A DNA stretch of 64,000 bases. It comes from Lonicera japonica. Taxonomy: Eukaryota > Streptophyta > Magnoliopsida > Dipsacales > Caprifoliaceae. Shown one piece after another: positions 35,801 through 43,338 of the stretch. Location of the stretch: assembly GCA_021464415.1 (NCBI GenBank), contig CM038466.1:31092833-31156832 (forward strand), read 5' to 3'. Position numbers and translations under genes: made by a program. A model generated the notes under the pieces. That model was not told the origin of the DNA. It did not search any database and saw only the letters and a program-made list of their open reading frames with translations. Position 1 is the first letter of the stretch. Each line of letters opens with the position of its first letter.

Positions 35801-38800
35801 CAATGGGTAGATCTATAGGACATACGCGACAACATACTTCACAAGCAATGCACTTATCAAATTCAAAATGGATTTGGCCATGGAAACGCTCCTTTGTAAA
35901 TTAACTGATAATGAATTTTGATAATATGCCGGGGGGAATAATGAGTCTACTATCACGTTGAAAGTAGGGGCAAAGTAAAAAAGCCCTTCTCCTTTTCTTT
36001 TCCCTTGTTGTTTCTAAATTAACTGGATAATGAATTTTGATAGTATGCCATCTGCTTTGATATGCATTTAGGTAGTGGTGTTCAATTTTTGTTCAATGGT
36101 ACATGTATAGTTTGTGCTATGACATTATTTCAGGTCTGCTGATCATTCTGTTAACATGTTTGATCGCCGAAATTTGACCTCTTCTGGTGGAGTTGGGTCA
36201 CCTGTTCATAAATTTGAAGATCACAAAGCTGCTGTTCTCTGTGTTCAGGTATTATACCAGTTCATTGTCTCGTTCAGTTTATTTTATGCAAAGTACATAC
36301 ATATATAAATGTACTGCTAATTTAGAAGTATCCGTTGTTTTTTCTTAAAAAAAGCCATCCCTTTGATATTTCAGTGGTGCCCGGACAAGTCATCTGTCTT
36401 TGGAAGTTCCGCGGAGGATGGTATCGTGAACATCTGGGATTACGAGAAGGTTTTGAGGCTCCACTTATCCTTACCTTATCCTCTTTATTGCTTAAAAGGC
36501 TTTATAGAAAAAATCGAAAAAGTGAAGGTCAATGAATATTTTATTAGGAAATGGTAATGGTGCGCTGTACAAATGGGTAACCCTACCCTGTCAACTTTCC
36601 CTCACAGGGATTTGAAACTGCCCTTGGCGAGGTTTGAATCTGCTCATCCACTGCCCCCGAGCCCTCTCTTTATACTGTTTTGCTTAGGGGTGGATTTTTT
36701 ATACTGGAAACCTACCGAAACTGACCGAAATACACAGTAACCATATCAGTTGGTGGGTTACCGACCAACCTCCGTACCGGTATGGTTTTTGTAGATGCTC
36801 AGTTTTAACTGACCGCAGGATCTGCTTTTCTCTGCAGTTTCCTTTGAATTTTCCTTGGTGGAAAAGTTTGTGTCTTTTTTAGATTCCTCACCTCATGCTT
36901 ATTGGATGGTCAGTTATTGTGAAATGTACAGAAAATCGTTTTGGTCTATCACCCACATTGGTCCAGTAATGGTTTACAACAACAACAACAACAACAACAA
37001 CAAGCCTTTATCCCACTAGGTGGGGTCGGCTACATGGATCAAACGACGCCATAGTGGTCTGTCGTGAATCATATCTCTAGTGAAACCATTCGCCTCTAAA
37101 TCCTTCTTAATAGTTTCCCCTATAGTTTTTTTAGGTCTTCCTCTGCCTCTAACAACTAGGCTTCCCTCCATATGATCAACTCTCCTAACCATGGCATCTG
37201 CAGGTCTCCTCCATACATGCCCAAACCATCTAAGTCGAGATTCAACCATCTTTTCTGTAATAGGTGCCACCCCAACTCCCTCTCTGATGGTAACATTCCT
37301 GATCTTATTTTCCTAGTCTTGCCACTCATCCATCTCAACATTCTCATCTCAGCTACACTTAGTTTATTCTCGTCTTTTGACCGCCCAACACTCAGTCCCA
37401 TACAACATTACTGGTCTAACCGCGGTACGATAGAATTTTCCTTTTAACTTGAGTGGTACCTTTTTATCACATAACACACCCGAAGCTTTCCTCCATTTCA
37501 ACCATCCTGCTTGAATCCGGTGATTTACATCCTGCTTGAATGGTTTACATTTCACAATAACCGACATGGTCGGTTCGGTACCAAAACTATTATCCCATCA
37601 CCCAAAGAGTTGGATTCTATGGGAAAATCGGCAAAGTATTAGAACATCTTACCAAATAAGTCGTCTCTTTTTCCAACTTCTCAAAAAAATTAGTTGAGAT
37701 TTCAAGCATTTTCCAATTTTTTCCGTGCCCGTAGTGCTCTATTTTGTTTTTTTCAATATATACAACACATTTTACATGCATATATGCAACACACATATTC
37801 ACGACTCAATGTTTTGCATATATGCACACTAGTTTGTTTAATCTCTCTGCCTAAAGACGTGCATCAGAGCATTACATTGAGTCGTGTATATCTTATGCCT
37901 TAATATTTTTTTTTTGATGCCCTTGAGTGTTATGTGAGGGCATAAGGTAAGATGGTTTTTCACCTACTTGCAACTCGTTGATTTTTGTATCACCTTAATA
38001 ACTTTAAGAAAACCACTTTCTGAATCATCTTGCACTTGCAGGTTTCGAAAAAGAAAGAACGTGAAACAAGGTCTCAAGCATCTCCTTCAGGCTTGATTTT
38101 TAAGCACGCTGGACACAGGTTTGAAACGGCTCATCTCTGAACTGAATCCTATAAAGCCCCTTCAAATATTTGGAGTTTTGGTATCATATATATATATATA
38201 TCTTGTTAAAAGAAGCTATCTTGTCGTATGTATTGCCATATGTTTCTTTTGATTTGGAATTTTCCTAGTACTTTTTTCAGTAGTTTGAGTCCACTATTCA
38301 TCGCATATGGCCATTTCAGTTGTTTTCGCTTCACCCTTTGGCTATTTTATCACTACATCCATGTGTGTGAAATAATTCTTCTTTATATATATTTTTTCCA
38401 CATGTATGATTGAGAGTTTGTATTTAAATACCACCTCCGAACACTATTTGTTTGAATCTCCCTCTAAAGTAGGTCCCAAATAAAGGAGTTTTATGGAATT
38501 TTAAACATATTTTTATTAAAATGTTTGACTTCTAAAGTAGGACTTTTGATTTGCGACGGAGGGAGTATCTTTTTATTAGGCGCAGATGGACTTGTTACTG
38601 GATTTTCTCAATGGGTTATTCTTTAATTGAATAGTGCTACCCTTAAAATTTTTTCTGGGAGAATCCTTTTGGCCATCAATAATTTTATATATATGTTTAT
38701 TATTTACATTCTTGAAGTATGCTTGCTCATTTTATTATGCACGTACAGGCATAAAGTTGTTGACTTTCACTGGAATGTATATGATCCATGGACAATCGTC

Positions 38801-39443
38801 AGTGTATCGGATGATGTTGAAGCATCTAGTGGAGGTGGTACTCTTCAGGTATCAGTATTTCTTCACCGGTTTTCATTTTTTGCTTTTCCAGTAAATTTTA
38901 GGACCCATTTGGTTCAGGATGGAATATTTTCCCACCTAGGTAAATAGAGAAACATAATTTTTTTTTTAACTGTCTTGAGTCAAGTTTTTATCTGTATAAG
39001 ATAGCGATTAAATGCGCTCGGCGTAATTATACAATTTTAAACATAACTAATGCACAAAGTTCAATGCCTAGTAGGTCGGAGAGCCAAACGGGAGATCGGG
39101 CTCCTCTAGAATGATTTCATCTAGAGTAGCAAGTTCAGGATGTTCGTTTATAATTGGATGGCTTAGATTTAGTAGACTGTCAAAATCTGAACCATCAAAT
39201 TTTAAGCTAGCAGTCCAGATTTCTTCAACTCTCCTCTAGAGATGAAAATTTTCCATCACTCTAGAGGAGCTTGGTACGACCAAATAGATCCTTATTAAGA
39301 ATTTGTGAGCTGATGGGCTATTATTATGTGTGCAGATATGGAGAATGACCGACTTAATATACAGGCCGGACTCGGAGATTCTGGCTGAGCTGGAACAATT
39401 CAAATCGCATGTTGTAGAATGTAGCTCAAAGTCGAAAGAGTAG
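17719..39443 (+). CDS. FVE: FVE/MSI4-like WD-40 histone-binding protein, 15 exons
   Basis: Exons: 17719-18025, 22238-22301, 22791-22877, 23001-23063, 24090-24155, 24236-24310, 26677-26752, 27539-27734, 32345-32426, 35233-35306, 36134-36248, 36375-36449, 38042-38118, 38749-38848, 39336-39443 (TAG). All exon phases join and give 465 residues from ATG 17886. The N-terminal CAF1C/H4-binding region ([27 protein letters not shown]) is followed by WD repeats ending [29 protein letters not shown] and LQIWR. WDAR fits a DDB1-binding WDxR box. In Arabidopsis, FVE/MSI4 (RbAp46/48 family) acts in the nucleus with histone deacetylase, CUL4-DDB1 and PRC2 complexes to silence FLC; that role here is inferred from homology. 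A better N-terminus starting at ATG 17719 is out of frame. Introns are unusually long and transposon-filled. Identity is very secure; the start is not. Confidence 0.95.
17796..17842 (+). repeat. GA-rich purine microsatellite in FVE exon 1
   Basis: An almost pure purine run of GAAAGA, GAGAGA and AAAGAG units lies within the coding part of exon 1. It encodes a Glu/Lys/Arg stretch in either frame. A change of one dinucleotide unit would switch the reading frame of the upstream basic motif relative to the WD-40 body. Confidence 0.8.
18713..18810 (+). repeat. Short dispersed repeat shared by FVE introns 1 and 12
   Basis: A TTTTATTAAGAAATTG block followed by CAAATGGGGGTTACCC and AAAAGGGATTTGAA aligns with 36540-36630 in intron 12. 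The two are diverged and neither has clear ends. It could be a decayed SINE or miniature element. Confidence 0.4.
19432..20931. mobile_element. hAT miniature element A, CAGTGTTTT family, FVE intron 1
   Basis: Ends are CAGTGTTTTCAAAGG and CCTTTTAAAACACTG. Flanks GCTCAGAC (19424-19431) and GATCAGAC (20932-20939) form an 8 bp duplication with one mismatch. Subterminal parts are rich in AGGCGC and CTTACGCC motifs. It is split by element B. Confidence 0.85.
19885..20637. mobile_element. hAT miniature element B nested in element A
   Basis: Ends are CAGTGTTCTGAATAGCG and CGCTATTTAAAACATTG. Flanks are GGGGAGAG on the left and an expanded G-run plus AGAG on the right, which fits an 8 bp duplication. 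Subterminal GCGCTATAGCGC-type repeats occur. The middle holds a CTCTCCTCTGTTC-rich stretch that resembles a captured plant 5' leader. Confidence 0.75.
22302..22790 (+). other. FVE intron 2 with GC-AG borders
   Basis: The intron starts CAG|GCAAGT and ends TTTGCCAG|ACT. The encoded join ...[14 protein letters not shown]... matches the conserved FVE protein, and no nearby GT keeps the frame, so a GC donor is required. CAG|GCAAGT is the usual strong context of GC-AG introns. Confidence 0.88.
24156..24235 (+). other. FVE intron 5 with GC-AG borders, 80 bp
   Basis: This short intron starts GAG|GCAAGT and ends AATCAG|GTT, joining ...THTDCPE to VLIWDIE... in the conserved order. It is the second GC-AG intron of the same gene and one of its shortest introns. 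Confidence 0.88.
24614..25388. mobile_element. hAT miniature element C, FVE intron 6
   Basis: Ends CAGTGTTCTAAAAATCGG and CGATTTTTAGAACATTG, with a perfect 8 bp duplication TCTGTAAG (24606-24613, 25389-25396). The interior carries a GAAGAAGAAG / CGACGACGA / CAGCAGCAG tract (24745-24980), which produces long false Leu- and Ser-rich frames. Confidence 0.9.
26753..27538 (+). repeat. FVE intron 7 with poly-G tract and a shared module
   Basis: Holds a ~20 bp poly-G (about 27195-27213), a C-run followed by an ACACAC repeat near 27262-27290, and the words TTTGAGATTCCCTTGCATGCA and ACAGGGGTA. These recur in intron 10 (35340-35990). This suggests a dispersed element present in both introns; its ends are not resolved. 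Confidence 0.45.
27908..27952 (+). repeat. Poly-C and CCCA microsatellite, FVE intron 8
   Basis: A run of more than 20 C is followed by CCACCCACCCACCCAC. Its length is likely unstable and prone to sequencing error. Confidence 0.8.
28755..29850 (+). repeat. Duplicated ~170 bp block in FVE intron 8
   Basis: 28755-28920 and 29680-29845 are near-identical, from GAAATTATATTCTCAATG to the AAGATTCTATTCTTAT end. The L1 fragment at 28923-29647 lies between them. A local duplication plus an insertion into one copy explains the layout. Confidence 0.75.
28923..29647 (+). mobile_element. 5'-truncated L1-type LINE, copy 1, FVE intron 8
   Basis: A 166-residue frame (28926-29426) reads the C-terminal zinc-binding RT domain of plant L1 elements: [35 protein letters not shown] and [16 protein letters not shown]. 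It is followed by a 3' UTR ending CTGATC and an A-run at 29637-29647. Flanks AAAACGCTAATTCGATT and AAAAGGCTAATTGGTT are similar, suggesting a diverged target duplication. Confidence 0.85.
29883..31150 (+). mobile_element. 5'-truncated L1-type LINE, copy 2, FVE intron 8
   Basis: Flanked by a perfect 11 bp duplication GAACAATTACA (29872-29882 and 31151-31161), and ends in an A-run. It encodes the end of L1 ORF2: [15 protein letters not shown], then a [13 protein letters not shown] block, WCVMCKG and a [20 protein letters not shown] block, with frameshifts, one near a G-run at 30624. It belongs to the same family as copy 1 but is longer at the 5' side. Confidence 0.9.
31885..32026. mobile_element. 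Foldback miniature element, FVE intron 8
   Basis: Two ~40 bp arms are near-perfect inverted copies: GGATGTGGCTATTGGCACTC at the left and its complement GAGTGCCAATAGCCACATCC at the right. The loop is ~60 bp. The whole can fold into one long hairpin. No clear target duplication was found, so the superfamily is open. Confidence 0.8.
32162..32307 (+). repeat. ~34 bp direct repeat before FVE exon 9
   Basis: The block GCAACCCATTGTTGTATATG plus the following TTTTCAACGACAT occurs at 32162-32196. It recurs with two changes at 32274-32307, less than 40 bases before the exon 9 acceptor. Confidence 0.7.
32337..32355 (+). other. FVE exon 9: competing 3' splice sites
   Basis: The acceptor that keeps the conserved reading ([14 protein letters not shown]) is the weak AAAG ending at 32344. 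A stronger-looking CACAG ends 7 bases downstream at 32351. Using the downstream site would shift the frame and soon reach a TGA, so the weaker site must be used for a full protein. Confidence 0.7.
33121..33916. mobile_element. hAT miniature element D, FVE intron 9
   Basis: Ends CAGTGTTTTAAATTGCG and CGCAATTTAAAACATTG (one base aside), with a perfect 8 bp duplication ATGCTAAC (33113-33120, 33917-33924). Subterminal parts carry CACGCTATT and TTGCTTACGCTA motifs like elements A and B. The interior includes a TCTTCTCTCCTC-rich block. Confidence 0.9.
34627..34692 (+). repeat. CCCCA pentanucleotide repeat, FVE intron 9
   Basis: About twelve CCCCA or near units. The complementary strand is a run of TGGGG with G-quadruplex potential. 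Confidence 0.85.
35340..36000. repeat. Palindrome-rich module, FVE intron 10
   Basis: Words such as GGGCTTTGCCC, GGGGCAAAGCC, CAGGGCAAAGTTGATGAAGG and TTACATAATACTTTGAGATT occur several times in both directions. They recur in intron 7 (about 27000-27420). It may be a decayed miniature element with inverted arms, possibly duplicated; ends are unresolved. Confidence 0.4.
36685..37603. mobile_element. Possible TAGGGGTG-type hAT miniature, FVE intron 12
   Basis: The left end TAGGGGTGGATTTTTTATAC is followed by ACCGACCAACC and GTACCGGTATGG motifs. On the right are CATGGTCGGTTCGGTACC and ATCCCATCACCCA. This resembles the TAGGGGTG family, but no target duplication was found. It was later split by the RTE LINE. 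Confidence 0.35.
36979..37538 (-). mobile_element. 5'-truncated RTE-type LINE, FVE intron 12
   Basis: A perfect 11 bp duplication AATGGTTTACA flanks it (36968-36978, 37539-37549). The minus strand encodes the C-terminus of plant RTE proteins in pieces: a [14 protein letters not shown] block, then [47 protein letters not shown] and RGRPKKT. It ends in a (TTG)n tail on the minus strand, the usual RTE 3' end. Frameshifts and a stop break the ORF. Confidence 0.93.
38431..38565. mobile_element. Degenerate Stowaway-like element, FVE intron 13
   Basis: The right end CGACGGAGGGAG followed by TA, and a left CCACCTCCGAACA preceded by TA, fit the CTCCCTCCGTC ends and TA duplication of Stowaway elements. 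The length of ~135 bp also fits. Confidence 0.5.
38901..39291. mobile_element. Tourist-like (PIF/Harbinger) element, FVE intron 14
   Basis: Ends GGACCCATTTGGT and ACCAAATAGATCC (two mismatches), flanked by TTA at 38898-38900 and 39292-39294. This is the 3 bp duplication of Harbinger-type elements. It fills most of the last intron. Confidence 0.7.
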
Positions 39444-39788
39444 TAATGGTAGTCCAAGTAGTTTTGAGTGCAAAAACTGCTGTGTAATTTTATTTAGTGA
39501 GGTTTTTGATTTTTGGGGAATGGATGACTGAAATTGGTAGGGATAGTAGTTAATGTTAATTAATGTAGCATGTTTCAGATGTTTAGGAAACTTTTGGAGT
39601 AAGAATATTTGGTTTAGCTGTTTATGACCCCTTGATACTATTTGATGAATAATTATATGTTACTTTTAACTTCGGAGTTTATATTTGCTTTTATGTTTAC
39701 CTTGCCTATTGGATGCTGGTGGCTTGTTTTAGTAAGCAATAATATATATATATATATTTTTAAACGAAGGGTAAGATTCAGGATACTA
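39444..39788 (+). other. Likely FVE 3' UTR and flank
   Basis: This is AT-rich, non-coding sequence after the stop codon. A GATGAATAATTATATG stretch near 39648 is a plausible near-upstream polyadenylation element. No other gene is seen before the Tourist-like element at 39789. Confidence 0.4.
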
Positions 39789-40156
39789 GGGGGTTATTTG
39801 GTAGATGTTTTGAGTTGAGTTTTTAAAATATGGTGTTTGGTAGAATTTAGAAGTATGTTGAAAAGCGGATTTGGTTTTTTTTTGAATTTTTTTCAACCAA
39901 CTAAAAATTTCATAAAAAAATTTCAAAAAATAGTTAAAATGGATCTTATTTTATAGATCCGGATGAGTATGTTTTAAATATATATTTTTATTTAATTTTG
40001 ATTTTTGAATTTAAAGTTATGGTGTTTTAAAAGTTTTTTTAGAGAGAAAAAGTAAAGTCAAGATTTTTTTGGAAAGTGTAAAAGTAGAGTTGATTTTGAG
40101 TTGAGTTTTTAAAATTTGGAGGAAAAAAAAAAAATAAGAGACCCACCAAACAGGGG
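39789..40156. mobile_element. Tourist-like element downstream of FVE
   Basis: The left GGGGGTTATTTGGT and right CCACCAAACAGGGG ends are imperfect inverted copies of the common GGGCCTGTTTGG type. CTA flanks both sides (39786-39788, 40157-40159). The internal word TTGAGTTGAGTTTTTAAAAT occurs twice. Confidence 0.55.
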
Positions 40157-41400
40157 CTAGGTGTCTGAGAGGGTGTGGATGGGGATACGCTATCTCATGG
40201 CTTGTATGTAGAAGTTTAATTTTTAGTTTGCAAGTACCAAATATTTAGTGATATGTAAATGTGTTGAATGTATGTATTTGTATATGTATATAAAAGTAGA
40301 GGGTCATTTTTTTAAGGACTATCTTTAAGTTAACTAGCTTGAGAACCGTTTATTTTGAAGGGCTATTTTGGAAGGATAAACAAATGAATTTTTTTTTGAA
40401 AGTGATATTTATAATGCCTATATTGTATTTACCAAATTTCATAAAAAAATTTAACTAGTAAGTGGGTTAACTAAAAAATTGATATATATGTACATTTTTA
40501 AATATTGAAATTTTAGATATTTAGTTAACTCACTTTTCAGTTAAGTTTTTTAATGAATTTTTGTATAAATGATTTGCTCATTATATATATTATTTTACCA
40601 AGTTTTATAAAAAAAATCACCTGTTTATCTCTTGAAATAGATAGTTTCTTAGTTGGCTAATTTAAGGATGATCCTTAAGAGAAGGGGATTGTATAAAAGT
40701 AATATTGTTTTTTACTATCTTAGTATGTTTAAAAAATGTGACTTATTATTTTTGTGTATTTGAATAATATATCTGAAGATCATAGGGACTTGAGGTCAAA
40801 ATGAGATGTGATAATATATTTTTTTTTTGCGCAACTGTATTCGGAGGGATTCAGACATATAATCCATTCTTAGATTTTTGTGTATTTGAATAATATATTA
40901 TATATATTATTAGATCCATTATTTTGAATTTGCGTACGGTACAAGATTACGGTAATCCACAGTTAAAGATGGTCAACAAATGTACCCGCACTCTTTGCCT
41001 TGTAGCTCTCTATCATCCATAGTATAATTTTTCAAGTCAAAATCAAATGTAAATTGTGAAAAATTATCATGCAGTTTATATTAACCACAGCACGTAAATG
41101 TGATGCTTCTTTACTATGAAAAAGCATGGAAACACACAATTTATATATATATATATATATATTCTCTTAAGGCATTTTATTGTGATTAATATCGGATTCT
41201 CTCAATATATTATTTACAAAAAATATTAGATAAGATGAGAGTAAAATTTATTATTTATTTGATGAGAATACGAGAAAGTTCTATATATTAAGATTTTGGA
41301 GGGAACTTAAAATATGACATGTATACTTAACTTCAACCTATATCAAATAGATAAAAATTTGTCATCAGCGTTTCACTTTATATGTTCTAGATAGTATACG
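40157..41400. other. AT-rich intergenic DNA
   Basis: No coding frame, RNA gene or clear element ends are seen. There are TA microsatellites near 40880-40910 and 41143-41162. Confidence 0.5.
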
Positions 41401-41560
41401 CATAATCCAATCACAGCTGATTTGGCGTAACACTTTCTGCTTTTTCTGGTTTACCTGTCGCCTCCTCCTACACACTCGATCACAATCCTTCACCCCATCT
41501 GCAATCTCTCTTATCGCAAGTTGGCTACTTCACTTGACCCATCTTCAATCCCGCTCCTCC
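41400..41560. repeat. Fragment shared with the SIRE-like element at 63350-63490
   Basis: Words such as CCTGTCGCCTCCTCCTACAC, CTCGATCACAATCCTTCACC and TCTCTTATCGCAAGTTGGC match 63355-63480 with scattered changes. It is probably a piece of that copia LTR left at another site. Confidence 0.6.
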
Positions 41561-43338
41561 CGCCGATCCGGTCGATCTCGTGCCTGAAGTTGTGTCCAAA
41601 GCTCTCTTTCCCTTTCCTTCACTGGTATTTTCCCTCTCGTTTCTTCTAATTTTTCCGATTTGGCTAAATGTTTTGAGCTATAATTAAAGTTGTCTATCAA
41701 TCTATATATAGATGTAGATATGAATAAATATGATTAAATTATTTTTAAGTCTGAATGCTACGAAGGTTATTATGAAAAAAGAAGAGAAAAAAGAAAAAAG
41801 ATTTCTTACAGGTTTGTTTTTAATTAAAAAAAGAAAAAAGAAGTTTATTGTGATGTTGTGCTTAGAAGGTTGAGTTGAGTATGTCGGGTAGAACTGTAGA
41901 AGCAGAAAAATGTACGTCTTAGGTGCCTATCCATACTTAGCTGGAACATAGATCAGATGTATATATATACACTTTGGTAAAACATTTCTTACAGTTTTGT
42001 TTTATTTATTTGTATTAAAGCCAATATGTTTTTCTCCCTATTCAGAAAGGGGTATTTGCACAGGCACCATAAGTGTAATGTTTTTCCCTTTTTTTTTTTT
42101 TTTTTAAACTCTATGTAGAATTCCTAAGTTGTAGGATTGAGATAAATTCTTTCTCCCTTCTCTTTTTCACTTTCCTCATTACTTCATATAGAAGATTTTG
42201 GAGAGGTAACTGGACATTGTATTGTTAGAAATTGCATTGCCATATGATTCTAGTGTATCATTGCTCAGCTGTGAGTGGAATAGTATACACCTATTGTTTA
42301 TAATGATAAATGTGGTCCAGTAACAGAGTAAGAATGTTGTAACGTTTTGAATGTTTAAAAAAATTATGACTCGGTTGTTATAAAAATGTTTAATTTTGCA
42401 TTTGCAGTGTGTTCTATTTAGCATTTGCCAAGTAGTTGGGATCAAGTCTATATTAGTGAATTGTGGAATCTGTGATCTAGTATTATGGTCTGTTTCTTGT
42501 AGATTGAAAGAATTATAGTACTTAGTAGTAGGGTTTAACAGTGCCTTTTTGCAATTCATCATATAAAAGCTAAAAGTTACAAATGCTCAAGGCTATTGAA
42601 ATGTGTTCTTTAAAAGTTGTGCCAGATTCATGTTGTCAATTTGTTCTTGTTTTCATGGGGATTTATGTGCTAGAAAATATTCAAATTAATCCAATAATTG
42701 CATTTTAGTTATAAGAAAGCCCCCCAAAAAAAAGCTCAGACCGAATGGACCGACCGAAACCGGACCGATTTGGTCTGGTCCGATCTTCACACCATTTTTC
42801 GGTCCGATCCAGTCTATGAAATTATGAGACCAAAATATCCGGTCCGGTCAACCGGACCCTGCACAACCCTAATCACCACAAGTCTCCTCTCTCGTCTTCT
42901 AACCTTCAAGGTATGTACGAATCATTGAGAATCGATTTATTTTTGATTTAGATATATATGTAATTAATTGCTTCATTAAATATAAATACACTGTGTGACT
43001 TATTTAAGGATACGGATTACTTATTTATAAAATCTAAATCAATTGATTGTATATATAAATTTACGTTTTATGGCATATATATATATGTTGAAAGGATCGA
43101 CGATTTAAAAATAAAAATAAATCGAAGTAGCCAAGGGACAGAAACTATACGGCTAGATTTGTTTTTATTGTGGGTTTGAGCCTAACGAATTTAATTATCT
43201 TTATACCTATGTTTAATGATTGCATTATTATATGTATTTTTTATGTTAATATATATATATATGTATATGTGTGTGTGTGATTTGCTTATATAAAGTATAT
43301 ATATATTTTACGTTTATATATATATATATGTGTGTGTG
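41561..43338. other. Intergenic DNA with a CGGACCG-rich piece
   Basis: Mostly AT-rich and non-coding. 42738-42875 is dense in GACCGAC, CCGGTCCGG and GGTCAACCGG words and ends GCACAACCCTA, like a truncated hAT miniature end. 43246-43338 is a TATATA / GTGTGT microsatellite next to the following LTR. Confidence 0.4.

Noticed and set aside
41400..41640. Possible first exon or leader of another host gene (C-rich stretch ending before a GTATTTT)
   Set aside because: The stretch matches the SIRE-like LTR at 63355-63480 and no coding exon follows downstream.
42179..42562. 127-residue minus-strand frame
   Set aside because: AT-rich composition, no recognisable motif, no splice or promoter context; probably chance.
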